Source: JALNZF01 sp964447405
GTDB lineage: Bacteria; Nitrospirota; UBA9217
Direction of reading: 5' to 3'
DNA length: 64,000 nucleotides
NCBI GenBank assembly: GCA_964447405.1
Contig: CAYUSP010000005.1
Span: forward strand, 120,039 to 184,038
This document shows, in pieces, positions 24,481 to 34,961 of the stretch (positions are counted from its first letter, which is position 1; each line of letters begins with the position of its first letter). Made by a program: the position numbers and the translations under genes. Under the pieces are notes generated by a model. That model was not told the origin of the DNA. It saw only the letters and a program-made list of their open reading frames with translations, and ran no database searches.

Positions 24481-27120
24481 CTACTGGTATTTGTTGAGTA
24501 TAGTATACAATGCTTCGAGCGCCGCGTCCAGTTTTGCGGGGTCTTTTCCTCCGGTCTGGGCCAGGTCGGGTTTACCGCCGCCAGTGCCGCCCAGAATGGG
24601 CGCCATCTCCTTGATTATATTACCAGCATGGAGTCCGGGATTCAGGTCCCTGGATACCATGACGATCAAGCTGACTTTGCCATCCTTAACCGAACCCAGT
24701 GCTATTACGCCTGACCCAATCCGGTCACGGAGTTTATCTCCAAAATCGCGGAGCTCTTTTTGCTCCATATTGTCCATCCGCTTGGCAAGGACTTTGACAC
24801 CCTTCTGCACCTTTACGTCATCAAGAATGTCTCCTGCCTGGGAGGTCTGCATCTTCTGCTTAAGCCGGTCCAGATCCTTTTCAGACTCCCTGAGCTGATT
24901 TATGATTTTTTCTACACGTCCCACCACATCAGGGCCTGCGGATTTAAGTAGTCGTCCGATTTCCTGCAGGCTTTGTTCATCCCTTTTTACAGACTGATAG
25001 GCCCTTCTTCCGGCAAGGATCTCGAGACGACGAACGCCTGCGGCAATTCCCGACTCGGAAATGATCCTGAACAAACCGATGTCGCCTGATGCTTTCGTGT
25101 GCGTGCCTCCGCAGAGTTCCTTGCTCACGTCCTTGACCGTGACCACCCGTACCTGGTCCCCGTACTTTTCATCAAAGAGCGCCATGGCGCCCGCGGCAAT
25201 GGCCTGATCTATGTCCATAACCAGTGTTTCCACCGGATGGTTTTCGATGATACGGTCGTTCATCAATTCCTCGATGCGTTCCTTTTCCCTCTCTGTGAGA
25301 GCTGTGTAATGCGTAAAATCGAACCGGCACCGGTCAGGCGCCACCAGGGATCCCGCCTGCTTAACATGCTCGCCCAGGACCGATCGCAAAGTGGAATGGA
25401 GAATGTGTGTGGACGTGTGGTGGCGCATAGTGTCGAGGCGGTCGTCTGCATCGATTTTCGCGAGTACCGCGTCCCCTACGCGGAAAACACCTTTTCTGAC
25501 TTTTCCCTTGTGTACCACCATTCCTTCAACCGGTTTGACCGTATCGCTAACCGAGAATTTAGCTGCCTCGCCCAGAAGTTCCCCCTTGTCCCCAACCTGC
25601 CCACCAGACTCGGCATAGAATGGCGTCAGGTCAAGAACGATCTCGGCGTCATCTCCTTCGACAGCCTCAGCTGCGTTTTTGCCGTTTTTGATGATAGCGA
25701 CTATTGCGGCACTTCCTTCAAATTGTTCATAACCCGTAAAGACCGTCTTTTTCACCTTTGAGGCAATTTCCCTGTAAATCGGGCTGATTTTTTCCTCGCC
25801 TGAACCAACCCATGCCGCACGCGCCTTGTCGCGCTGCTCCTGCATTGCCTTGCGGTAACCTTCCTCGTCGATCTCCAGATGCATGTCGCGCGCCATATCA
25901 GTAACCAAATCGAGCGGGAATCCAAAAGTGTCGTAGAGCTTGAACAGAACATCGCCTGGAATCATCGTCTTCTTTTCTTCTTTGAGTCTGGCAACTGCTT
26001 CATTCAGGAGCGTCAGGCCCGAGTCAAGCGTCAGTCCGAAACGCTCTTCCTCGAGCAGTACTATTTTTGCAACATGTTCCCTCGAGTCGACGAGGTCAGG
26101 GTATGCTTCCCGCATGGCGTCCACCACCGCGCCGGTTAGTTTGAACAGAAATGGTTTATTGATACCGATGATTCGGCCGTAGCGGCTCGCCCGCCTGATG
26201 ATCCGGCGGAGCACATAGCCCCGGCCCTCGTTCGACGGCAGCACGCTGTCATTGATCAGAAAGGTCATGGCCCGGAGATGGTCCGCACAGACCTGGTAGG
26301 AGATGTCGGTCTGCTCGTCCTTGTGGTATGGCACACCTGCGATGGCCGCGATATCCTTGATGATGGTCTGGAACAGATCGGTCTCAAAGTTGGTTTTCAC
26401 GTTCTGGCAGACCGATGCCAGGCGCTCGAGCCCCATGCCCGTGTCGATGGACGGCTTGGGCAGCGGCGTGAGCTTTCCCCCGGCATCACGGTTGAACTGC
26501 ATGAACACCAAGTTCCATATCTCGAGATACCGGTCGCAGTCGCAGCCCACGGCGCAGCCCTTTTTGCCGCAGGACATCGCCGGCCCCTGGTCTATGATGA
26601 TCTCGGAGCACGGGCCGCAGGGGCCTGTATCGCCCATGGACCAGAAGTTGTCTTTCTCTCCGAGCCGCACGATCCTGTCCGCCGGCAAACCAACAACGGT
26701 ACGCCAAAGCTCAAAAGCCTCATCATCATCCTTGTAAACGGTGGCCCACAATTTATCCGCAGGGAGTTTCACCTCTTTGGTCAGGAATTCCCAGGCGAAC
26801 TCGATGGCTTCTTTCTTGAAGTAGTCGCCGAACGAGAAATTTCCGAGCATCTCGAAAAATGTGTGGTGCCGGGCTGTATGGCCCACGTTCTCGAGGTCAT
26901 TGTGCTTGCCACCGGCGCGTACGCATTTCTGCGACGTCACCGCGCGCTTGTAATCGCGCAGGTCTTCTCCGAGAAACACGCCCTTGAACTGGACCATGCC
27001 CGCGTTCGTAAACAGCAACGAGGGATCGTTCTTCGGAACAAGCGACGAGCTTGGCACGACCTTATGTCCGCGCTTGGCAAAATAGTCGAGAAACAATTGG
27101 CGCAAATCGCTGGCTTTCAA
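24481..27120 (-). CDS. alaS: Alanyl-tRNA synthetase
   Basis: At 879 residues it is a full-length class II AlaRS. It begins MKASDLRQLFLDYFAKRGHK. The catalytic domain includes SLLFTNAGMVQFKGVFLG, TARHHTFFEMLGNFSFGDYF and GMGLERLASVCQNV. The editing domain has HHTSTHILHSTLR (about 565) and CGGTHTKASGDIG (about 668) for zinc binding and Ser/Gly proofreading. The C-terminal C-Ala/DHHA1 part ends with GGTGGGKPDLAQTGG. It charges tRNA-Ala. It sits next to recX and recA, a classic order. Confidence 0.98.
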   Translation of the reverse strand: MKASDLRQLFLDYFAKRGHKVVPSSSLVPKNDPSLLFTNAGMVQFKGVFLGEDLRDYKRAVTSQKCVRAGGKHNDLENVGHTARHHTFFEMLGNFSFGDYFKKEAIEFAWEFLTKEVKLPADKLWATVYKDDDEAFELWRTVVGLPADRIVRLGEKDNFWSMGDTGPCGPCSEIIIDQGPAMSCGKKGCAVGCDCDRYLEIWNLVFMQFNRDAGGKLTPLPKPSIDTGMGLERLASVCQNVKTNFETDLFQTIIKDIAAIAGVPYHKDEQTDISYQVCADHLRAMTFLINDSVLPSNEGRGYVLRRIIRRASRYGRIIGINKPFLFKLTGAVVDAMREAYPDLVDSREHVAKIVLLEEERFGLTLDSGLTLLNEAVARLKEEKKTMIPGDVLFKLYDTFGFPLDLVTDMARDMHLEIDEEGYRKAMQEQRDKARAAWVGSGEEKISPIYREIASKVKKTVFTGYEQFEGSAAIVAIIKNGKNAAEAVEGDDAEIVLDLTPFYAESGGQVGDKGELLGEAAKFSVSDTVKPVEGMVVHKGKVRKGVFRVGDAVLAKIDADDRLDTMRHHTSTHILHSTLRSVLGEHVKQAGSLVAPDRCRFDFTHYTALTEREKERIEELMNDRIIENHPVETLVMDIDQAIAAGAMALFDEKYGDQVRVVTVKDVSKELCGGTHTKASGDIGLFRIISESGIAAGVRRLEILAGRRAYQSVKRDEQSLQEIGRLLKSAGPDVVGRVEKIINQLRESEKDLDRLKQKMQTSQAGDILDDVKVQKGVKVLAKRMDNMEQKELRDFGDKLRDRIGSGVIALGSVKDGKVSLIVMVSRDLNPGLHAGNIIKEMAPILGGTGGGKPDLAQTGGKDPAKLDAALEALYTILNKYQ

Positions 27121-27339
27121 AGTATAGCTCCTTCGGCCTTCTTAGAGTCTTTTAAAAAGTAGATAGGAAAATAACAGAAAAGCGGGAAGATTTCAATATG
27201 TTATTGCGGGATGCTCATGAAATTCGCTGGAACTGCCATGAAGATTCATTATGATCTTACACCGGAGTCAATGGCACGGAAAACCAATATCCGGTGGGTA
27301 CTGATATCTTATCATGTACTACCGATCGAAGAATAGACG

Positions 27340-27819
27340 TCACCGAAGGGATCGAAGTATTCCGTAGATAATCTCCCGGGGAAACCCCCTTCGTTCAAGA
27401 AAACCTGCGATACGCCTTCTACGCACCTCAGGCTCAAAGCGGCCCAGAACTTTCAGCCTTTTTTCCGTCTCCCGTCTCGCGATCTCCTCTTCGGATGATT
27501 CCCCGAAAACGGTCTGCAGTGCTTCACGAATAATGTCCCGGCTGACACCTTTGTCCCGCAGTTCCTGATCAATTCTGCGCATGCCAAAGCCGCGAAGTCT
27601 TGCCCTGCCTGCGGCCCATTGACGGGCGAATTCCCGATCGTCCAAATATCCGAGTCTCACCAGGTCATCTACCACTGCGTCGATGACTGCCGGGTCAAAG
27701 TCCCGTTCATTGAGTTTTCCAACCAGCTCCTGCCGGCTCCGAGCCCGATACGTGAGAAGACGGTATGCAGTATTCCGCGCCCTTGTCAGGGCTTTTTCTT
27801 CCAATTCTGCATTCAGCAT
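27340..27819 (-). CDS. recX: Regulatory protein RecX
   Basis: The 159-residue protein has three-helix RecX repeats: RNTAYRLLTYRARSRQELVG, then FDPAVIDAVVDDLVRLGYLD with DREFARQWAAGR, then LRDKGVSRDIIREAL and the final EVRRRRIAGFLERRGFP. RecX restrains RecA filament growth. It is separated from recA by pilT, an insertion into the usual recA-recX-alaS order. Confidence 0.93.
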   Translation of the reverse strand: MLNAELEEKALTRARNTAYRLLTYRARSRQELVGKLNERDFDPAVIDAVVDDLVRLGYLDDREFARQWAAGRARLRGFGMRRIDQELRDKGVSRDIIREALQTVFGESSEEEIARRETEKRLKVLGRFEPEVRRRRIAGFLERRGFPREIIYGILRSLR

Positions 27820-27857
27820 GAAGACCTGTCCCGCTTTATCGGGAATTCAGCATTGAT

Positions 27858-29069
27858 TTATTTGTCCCCGAACCGGTCGATCTTGAAATCCGATGACGTC
27901 GCCTGATTTTTTCGTTCCCCCGGTCTTGTGCCGCCGATCGTGCCTTGTATGCCGCTGGACTTCCTTTTGTCATCCTCTTCCATCGCCATATCGCTTGTAG
28001 ACTGAACACCTTTGACCTTGAGCGCAAAGTCATCGGGGTTGCTCGCGGTCATGAGCGCTTCATCATAAGTAATGAATCCCTTCTTATACAGCATGAGCAG
28101 GGACTGATCAAAGGTCTGCATCCCGTAATGGCTGATGCCCGCTGATATGATCGAGGTGATCTGCCGGGTCTTGGTATCATCAATAATTGCCTCACGTACT
28201 GACAGAGTTCCGAGCATGACCTCCACTGCTGGTACCCGTCCGGTCCCGTCCGCACGCGCGACGAGCCGCTGCGAAATGATGCCCTTGATCACCGAGGCGA
28301 GCTGCATGCGCACCTGCTTCTGCTGATAAGGCGGAAATACAGTGATGATGCGGTTGATCGTCTCCGCCGCATCCAGCGTATGCAGGGTGGAAAGGACCAG
28401 ATGGCCGGTCTCCGCCGCGGTCAGCGCCGTGGAAATCGTCTCGAAGTCCCTCATTTCACCCACGAGGATCACGTCGGGGTCCTGTCTGAGAGCGCTCCGC
28501 AAGGCTTCGCTGAAACTGAACGTATCAGAGCCGATCTCCCGCTGATTCACGATACTCTTCTTGTCCCGGTGCAGGAACTCGATGGGGTCCTCGATGGTAA
28601 TAATGTTGGCGGTCCGCAGAGTATTGATGTAATCGATCATGGCTGCCAGGGTCGTGGATTTGCCGCTTCCCGTGGTCCCCGTCACCAGAATGAGTCCGCG
28701 CTGTTCGCCCGCGATCTTCTGCAGAACAGACGGCATCATAAGGTCCTCAAAGTTCAGGATCTTGGCAGGCACCATGCGAAACACCATGCCCACGCTGCCG
28801 CGCTGCTGGAACACGTTCACGCGGAAACGGCCGAGCCCCGGCACGGCATACGCCATGTCCAGTTCATTTTTCTCTTTGAACTTCGCTTTCTGCGCCGGGT
28901 TCATGATGCTCTGGGCCACAGCGAGGGCATCATCCTGGGTGGTCCGCTTCTCGGTTTCGATCGGCACCAGGCGACCGTCGATCCGCAGGATTGGCGGCAC
29001 ACCGACCTTCAGGTGCAGATCGGACGCGCGCTTTTCAAATGTTATTTTGAGCAGATCGTTCAGATTCAT
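27858..29069 (-). CDS. pilT: Twitching motility ATPase PilT
   Basis: The 403-residue protein is a PilT/VirB11-type retraction ATPase. It has an N-terminal PAS-like domain (LKITFEKRASDLHLKVGVPP) and a C-terminal ATPase with Walker A GTTGSGKSTTLA (about 130), Asp box EDPIEFLH, Walker B DPDVILVGEMRD and His box TLHTLDAAETINR. The motif AIRNLIRE found in some PilT is replaced by related sequence. A charged C-terminal extension of about 55 residues, not in the classical proteins, ends IDRFGDK. It drives retraction of the pilus whose minor pilins are at 4.5-11.7 kb. It lies between recX and recA. Confidence 0.95.
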   Translation of the reverse strand: MNLNDLLKITFEKRASDLHLKVGVPPILRIDGRLVPIETEKRTTQDDALAVAQSIMNPAQKAKFKEKNELDMAYAVPGLGRFRVNVFQQRGSVGMVFRMVPAKILNFEDLMMPSVLQKIAGEQRGLILVTGTTGSGKSTTLAAMIDYINTLRTANIITIEDPIEFLHRDKKSIVNQREIGSDTFSFSEALRSALRQDPDVILVGEMRDFETISTALTAAETGHLVLSTLHTLDAAETINRIITVFPPYQQKQVRMQLASVIKGIISQRLVARADGTGRVPAVEVMLGTLSVREAIIDDTKTRQITSIISAGISHYGMQTFDQSLLMLYKKGFITYDEALMTASNPDDFALKVKGVQSTSDMAMEEDDKRKSSGIQGTIGGTRPGERKNQATSSDFKIDRFGDK

Positions 29070-29097
29070 GGTTGCCTCCCGTTGCGGTATTATCCCG

Positions 29098-30186
<1,089 letters not shown>

Positions 30187-30297
30187 GGATATTCTCCTTT
30201 TGCCGTTGTGCGGCTATCCTTGTATTATATTCAATATGCATTCTGTACAATGATCTTGTGGGCTTTTTCTCCAAAATCGAAACACCGGACTCGGAAC

Positions 30298-30855
30298 TTA
30301 TCTAAGTGCAACTCTTCCCATCTCCACATACTCAGCACCCGAGGGCTTCAGTTCGCTTTTTATCAGTTTGACGTCCCGCACATCGAATCCAGTAAGCTTG
30401 ATATCCTTGATATGCTCAAAGGCCATCAGCCATTCTGTGCGGGATCGGATGTTTCTGATCCTACCGAGCGTGAGATGGGGTGTGAATGTCCGCTCTTCCG
30501 GCTTAAAACCAAGTTGTTCGGTTGCTGCCTCTGCTGCATTGCGCACATGCATCAGACTCTCAATTTCTCCGGAGATCCCTATCCAGACCACCCGTGCATT
30601 CCGGATATTCGGGAAAGATCCAGCCCCGGCAATTTCGAGTCTGAATCCCTTTATTCCGGACAGCGCTGAAGAAAGCGCATTCATGATCTCCGGTATTCTC
30701 CAGTCCGGCACTTCGCCCAGGAATTTCAACGTCAGGTGAATGCCCTCGGCCCGGGTCCAGCTTGCGTCCACTGCACTGCTTTTCAACCTCTGCTGAACCC
30801 CGGCCAGTTCCTTTTTAATGGATTCCGGGAGATCTATGGCAATGAAAAGCCGCAT
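30298..30855 (-). CDS. thpR: RNA 2',3'-cyclic phosphodiesterase (LigT/ThpR)
   Basis: The 185-residue protein belongs to the 2H phosphoesterase family. Its two HxTL motifs are H40-L-T-L and H127-L-T-L, in IHLTLKFLG and FTPHLTLGRI. It starts MRLFIAIDLPESIKKEL. ThpR hydrolyses 2',3'-cyclic phosphate RNA ends. It lies between cinA and recA, the usual place (cinA-thpR-recA) in many Gram-negative lineages. Confidence 0.93.
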   Translation of the reverse strand: MRLFIAIDLPESIKKELAGVQQRLKSSAVDASWTRAEGIHLTLKFLGEVPDWRIPEIMNALSSALSGIKGFRLEIAGAGSFPNIRNARVVWIGISGEIESLMHVRNAAEAATEQLGFKPEERTFTPHLTLGRIRNIRSRTEWLMAFEHIKDIKLTGFDVRDVKLIKSELKPSGAEYVEMGRVALR

Positions 30856-30956
30856 ATACTATACCCGACTGACGAATGATTTCCGCTTCCTGCGTGCTCT
30901 TGGACGATGGACTCCATGAAGTCACTCGTGCTTCATCACGCATGAATCATCACTGT

Positions 30957-32192
30957 CTACCCTATCAAGTGCCTTCTTACCATATCCAGCGCCATTTGAG
31001 CAGCTCTCATGCGCACCTGCTCTCGCGTGCCGGGAAACCGGTACTCGGCAACCGATATTCCTTGAGCTGATGCAAGCGCAAAATATACGAGACCCACGGG
31101 TTTTTGTTCCGTCCCACCACCCGGTCCGGCAATTCCGGTCACCGCAAGGCCAAGGTCCGTGTGCGCAAACGACCGGATGCCTTTCGCCATAGCCGAAGCC
31201 ACCTCGGTGCTGACCGCTCCATGGCCTTCGATCAAGTCCTTCGGCACATTAATCATTTCGGTCTTGGAAAGATTGCTGTACACCACAACACCGCGCTCGA
31301 AATAATCCGAGCTGCCGGAAACATTCGTGATGCGGCTGCTGATCAGTCCACCGGTGCATGATTCCGCGACTGCGAGAGTAAGCTTTCGTTGTTTCAGGAG
31401 TGCGCCGACGACCTCCTCGAGTTCCTGACCATCCACACCATAAAGAGCATCGCCGAGTTTCTCCCGTATGACAGCCTCAACGCTGTCAGCAGCAGCGCGT
31501 GAACGTACAACGCTGCTTGCGCGTGCCACGATACGTATGTCCACACCGTATTCTGTTGCTGTCAAACCCAGTACCGGCTCCTTTTGCTTCAGTTGTTCCT
31601 GGATTGCCTGGTTTACCGCGGACTCGGACATACCGCTTGTTCTTAGTATGCGTCGTGTGATGGTAGTCCTGTTGCTGAATTGTTCTTCCAGGACCGGCTT
31701 CAGCCACTCGCTGTACATTGCTTTCATCTCCGCCGGCACGCCTGGCAGAACCGCAATAAACAGGCCTTCTTCGCTGATAAAGAAGCCCGGCGCAATGCCC
31801 ACGGGATTTTGGAGAAGCCGCGCTCCTGCAGGTATCAAGGCCTGTCGGTCGTTGGACACAGTGAACTGGCGGCCTCGGGAGGCAAATCGCTCTTGAATCG
31901 CCTTGAGCGCATCCTCGTTCAGCACCAGTCGTTTTTTCACGATCTTCGCAATGACCTTGCGCGTTATATCGTCCTCTGTTGGGCCAATCCCGCCGGTCAC
32001 GATCACTACATCAACCCTGCTTATGGCCCGCTGCAATGCCTCCTCCATGTCCTTTTCATCATCGCCGACCACGGTTTTGAAGACCGTCTCGAGGCCCACC
32101 AGCATCAATTCTTCAGAAAGGAAAATCGAGTTGGTATCTAGCGATCCGCCTACCAGAAGTTCCGTACCTGTTGTTATGATCTCAGCGCGCAT
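30957..32192 (-). CDS. cinA: Competence/damage-inducible protein CinA
   Basis: From the ATG at 32192 (MRAEIITTGTELLVGGSLDTN) the protein is about 411 residues. The N-terminal MoaB-like domain (about 1-170) contains IVTGGIGPTEDDITRKVIAK and IPAGARLLQNPVGIAPGF. The C-terminal CinA domain (about 250-410) holds AVAESCTGGLISSRITNVSG and VTGIAGPGGGTEQKPVGLVYFA, typical of nicotinamide mononucleotide amidohydrolase. Both domains look complete. It starts the cinA-thpR-recA cluster. Confidence 0.94.
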   Translation of the reverse strand: MRAEIITTGTELLVGGSLDTNSIFLSEELMLVGLETVFKTVVGDDEKDMEEALQRAISRVDVVIVTGGIGPTEDDITRKVIAKIVKKRLVLNEDALKAIQERFASRGRQFTVSNDRQALIPAGARLLQNPVGIAPGFFISEEGLFIAVLPGVPAEMKAMYSEWLKPVLEEQFSNRTTITRRILRTSGMSESAVNQAIQEQLKQKEPVLGLTATEYGVDIRIVARASSVVRSRAAADSVEAVIREKLGDALYGVDGQELEEVVGALLKQRKLTLAVAESCTGGLISSRITNVSGSSDYFERGVVVYSNLSKTEMINVPKDLIEGHGAVSTEVASAMAKGIRSFAHTDLGLAVTGIAGPGGGTEQKPVGLVYFALASAQGISVAEYRFPGTREQVRMRAAQMALDMVRRHLIG

Positions 32193-32215
32193 AAACGTAT
32201 CCCTCATTATGCAAA

Positions 32216-32776
32216 TTAGAACAACTCATAGGACCAGATATTGCCATCTTTGCCTGTTTCCTCAATGCGTTTGACCAGCCTCTTTTTATACAGGTTCAAA
32301 AGGCGGGTGCCGCTGGTATTCGCCTCGATCTTTTTCGCTTCTGCGAGGTCCTTGGAGGTGGCCTTCTTTTTTTTAATGATGAAATCGAGTGTGTCCCGGA
32401 GATAGTTGTTCAGCGAACCGAGCAAAATCCGGTTTCCCTCACGCATCAGTGCCATAATTGCCAGGCTCTTTCGTTCGATCGCAACCTCGATGTTCTCCCG
32501 CTGGTTCTCGTTCAAACCCGTGAGCAGAAGATACTTGTCCCCGTACTCCCCGGCAAGCAGCCTCGACACAAGCTTGGTCACAATCTCGTCAGCGCAGGAA
32601 TAATCGATCACCCCGATCTTCGAGAAATCAAGTGCTACTACCGCACCATCCGGCTCCTGTTCCAGGTCGCGCTCGATCCGCTCCCGGATCGTCTGGCCCG
32701 TGGGCCGGGTCACGAGATTGTTCGAGCCGTTCTTCAGCTCTTCTTTAAGGATGGTATAGAGGTTGTAGGTCAGCAT
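32216..32776 (-). CDS. STAS-like DUF4325 domain protein
   Basis: The 186-residue protein matches the DUF4325 (STAS-like) family: RIERDLEQEPDGAVVALDFS with KIGVIDYSCADEIVTKLVSR (about 40-75) and a GLNEN...NIEVAIERKSLAI block. The C-terminal third (about 125-180) looks like a winged-helix, with TSGTRLLNLYKKRLVKRIEE. The ATG at 32776 is chosen; a TTG at 32803 is also open, but the promoter-like sequence and palindrome overlap it. STAS-like domains act as partners of HATPase/anti-sigma-type kinases; a STAS-HATPase fusion at 45062 in this window is a possible relative of that circuit. Its exact role is unknown. Confidence 0.78.
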   Translation of the reverse strand: MLTYNLYTILKEELKNGSNNLVTRPTGQTIRERIERDLEQEPDGAVVALDFSKIGVIDYSCADEIVTKLVSRLLAGEYGDKYLLLTGLNENQRENIEVAIERKSLAIMALMREGNRILLGSLNNYLRDTLDFIIKKKKATSKDLAEAKKIEANTSGTRLLNLYKKRLVKRIEETGKDGNIWSYELF

Positions 32777-32801
32777 GAGCGTATTATTAATGCCAAGAGT
32801 C

Positions 32802-32834
32802 AATATGGTTCAATTGATTCAATTGAACCATATT
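32802..32834. promoter_or_regulatory. 33-bp perfect palindrome, candidate operator of the STAS-like gene
   Basis: Positions 32802-32817 and 32819-32834 are exact inverted copies of 16 bp around a single T. A -35-like TTGAAC inside the right arm (minus strand) and a TAATAA -10-like box 17-18 nt later would put the start point near the ATG at 32776. The palindrome therefore overlaps the promoter and could be bound by a dimeric or tetrameric regulator. It has no T-run, so it is not a terminator. Confidence 0.6.
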
Positions 32835-33088
32835 TGGGCGGCTTTGTCAAGAGGATTTTTTCGGTTGGGATATCCTTGGCTTGACGCTCGCAGTGAGGTG
32901 CATTTACCGAGGGTATGCTTTAAACGATGAGTGTAATGAGCAAGTGCTTATACCCGTATTCCGCGTTCCGCAATGATCAAACTTCCGGCAAACAGAAGCT
33001 GCCGACTAATCGCGAGCGTTATTTGGTGGGCATTTTCCGTAGACAGAGTCTTCAAATGGGAGATGCCAAAGGTTCCCCCTTAATGAGA

Positions 33089-34732
33089 TTAAAGCCCGTT
33101 GACCGTAACCGGTATGCTGCTGTTTGTCGTCGAGTTGTTGCCGAGCTGACCCTCGGCGTTTCTACCCCAGCACATTAAATCGTGACCGTCGAACGCACAA
33201 TTATGGTACAAACCTGCGGTAATCATCTGCACTCCATTCGTGAGGCCTATAACGGCAACAGGTACAATGCTGTCCGTCAATGAGTTATTACCAAGCTGAC
33301 CTTCACCGTTATATCCCCAGCACTGGACACCGCCATTAACCAAAGCGCAGGTATGATTCCCACCAGTCGCAATTGCCTGAACTCCGCTTGCGAGGCCGGA
33401 AACTGCAACAGGTATCCTGCTGTCAGTCAACGAGTTATTACCGAGCTGGCCCTGACCGTTCCATCCCCAGCACCAGACGCCGCCGTTGACTAGTGCGCAA
33501 GTATGATTCCCACCGGTCGCAATTGCCTGAACTCCGCTTGCGAGACCGGAAACTGCAACAGGTATCCTGCTGTCAGTCAACGAGTTATTACCGAGCTGGC
33601 CCTGACCGTTCCATCCCCAGCACCAGACGCCGCCGTTGACCAGTGCGCAAGTGTGAAAACGGCCTGCGGTGATTGTCTGCACCCCGCTCGTGAGACCGGA
33701 AAGAACCGGCACACTACTGTTTACGTTTGAGTTATTGCCAAGTTGACCACGATCATTCCGTCCCCAGCAATGGACCCCACCGTTGACCAGCTCGCAGTTG
33801 TGACCACTGCCTACGGCTATTGCCTGAACACCGCCCGTAAACCCGGAAACATTAACCGGCACGCTACTGTCTGTCGTTGAGTTATTGCCAAGCTGGCCGT
33901 GATAGTTCCATCCCCAGCATATGACACTTCCGTTGACCAGCGCGCATGTGTGAACATTACCTGCAGCGATTGCTTCCACGCCGTTCGTGAGACCGGTAAC
34001 AGCTACCGGCACACTACTGCTTGCATTTGAATTATTGCCAAGTTGGCCCATTATATTCCATCCCCAGCACTTAGCGACGCCATTGATCGACGCGCATGTG
34101 TGATAGTCGCCCACCGATATCATCGTTGCGGAACTAGAGCTATAGCATCCGACGGTTACGTTCGTCACGTTCGCGCTGGACACATGCCCGCTTCTTCCAG
34201 TGACTATGCAGGTTTGTCCATAAGGCTGCGTCTTGACTGTAACAGTATAACTCAAGCCATCAGCTAGAGCTGTTGCAAAAGTGTAAGTTCCGATCGATGA
34301 AATGGACAAATCATCCCCACCGTTATTTTGAAGCACAAGACCGGTGCCCGTGAGACTGCTGACAGTGCCGCCTACAGTGAACATAGGGTTTGCAGTCCAC
34401 TTTGCGTATAGAGTCATGTTTGACATACCCATTGTGAAAGTCTGCGCCGCAGTATAAGTTGTGCCTGAGCCGTCAGTTTGTGTATTCCATCCTGCGAATG
34501 AATATCCCGTCTTTGCGAGGTTGCCGGTGTTGCCTATAATTGTAACAGTCCGCCCCTGAGGATAAATGATGTTGTCGAGCGGAACGCTGCCGCTTGTATT
34601 GCCGTTGCCGTTATAAGTAACGGAGTATGCGGAACCTACGCCTTCGATCCCAACAGTACCTCCTCCGACGCTGCAGGCTGCTTGTAATAATGCTACAGAT
34701 ATGCTTATTATTGCTCTCAAAAAGGTTGTCAA
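33089..34732 (-). CDS. Secreted RCC1-repeat protein with InlB-type repeat
   Basis: The 547-residue protein has a signal/lipoprotein-type start (LLQAACSVGGG, Cys near 19). It then carries an InlB B-repeat/Listeria-Bacteroides repeat (about 30-95: AGWNTQTDGSGTTYTA...MTLYAKW) and a short Ig-like part to about 200. About seven RCC1-type beta-propeller repeats follow to the end, each with HTCALVNG-GVWCWG-N-GQLGNN. Many Cys (C in HTCALV and CWG) are conserved in each repeat. Such proteins are cell-surface in many deltaproteobacteria/Nitrospirota; function unknown. Two of the repeats are near-identical at the DNA level (33351-33650). Confidence 0.8.
   Translation of the reverse strand: MTTFLRAIISISVALLQAACSVGGGTVGIEGVGSAYSVTYNGNGNTSGSVPLDNIIYPQGRTVTIIGNTGNLAKTGYSFAGWNTQTDGSGTTYTAAQTFTMGMSNMTLYAKWTANPMFTVGGTVSSLTGTGLVLQNNGGDDLSISSIGTYTFATALADGLSYTVTVKTQPYGQTCIVTGRSGHVSSANVTNVTVGCYSSSSATMISVGDYHTCASINGVAKCWGWNIMGQLGNNSNASSSVPVAVTGLTNGVEAIAAGNVHTCALVNGSVICWGWNYHGQLGNNSTTDSSVPVNVSGFTGGVQAIAVGSGHNCELVNGGVHCWGRNDRGQLGNNSNVNSSVPVLSGLTSGVQTITAGRFHTCALVNGGVWCWGWNGQGQLGNNSLTDSRIPVAVSGLASGVQAIATGGNHTCALVNGGVWCWGWNGQGQLGNNSLTDSRIPVAVSGLASGVQAIATGGNHTCALVNGGVQCWGYNGEGQLGNNSLTDSIVPVAVIGLTNGVQMITAGLYHNCAFDGHDLMCWGRNAEGQLGNNSTTNSSIPVTVNGL
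33351..33650 (-). repeat. 150-bp tandem duplication within the RCC1-repeat gene
   Basis: 33351-33500 and 33501-33650 are adjacent copies of a 150-bp (50-codon, one RCC1 repeat) unit with only about three to four differences (for example at 33365/33515). This is much closer than the other repeats, implying recent duplication or conversion. Confidence 0.85.
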
Positions 34733-34784
34733 TAGGTGTCCCCCTCTATTCTAATTCGTCCTGTCAATAAAATCAGAGGTGCGG

Positions 34785-34940
34785 TCAATTCGATAATGAA
34801 TCGCAATAATGCGTTAGCCCTGTGCCTTTGCAGTAGATGGTTGTGTCATCATTGCCTGAGGATGCTGTGTCCACAGTGAAGGTGACTTGAGCGTAGCCCG
34901 TGTTGCCTGCCGCGTCCCTGACTTCCACCCGCAATCTGCA
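34785..34940 (-). pseudogene. Decayed fragment of an Ig-like/CARDB-type surface protein
   Basis: The frame reads LRVEVRDAAGNTGYAQVTFT, then VDTASSGNDDTTIYCKGTG. This aligns to the interior of the 2021-residue protein (VRVEAMDAARNVGYSQVNFT, then a NIYCMGTG region, near residues 1660-1710). A stop (TGA) lies immediately before it, and the frame ends early with TGA at 34785-34787. No start codon or RBS precedes it. It lies just 3' of the 155-residue gene, so the two could be remains of one broken gene. Confidence 0.55.
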
Positions 34941-34961
34941 TCAATGCCCTGTGGCTGTGAC

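Noticed and set aside
26278..27162. Long plus-strand frame antisense to alaS
   Set aside because: Mirrors the codon pattern of alaS; no family and no RBS.
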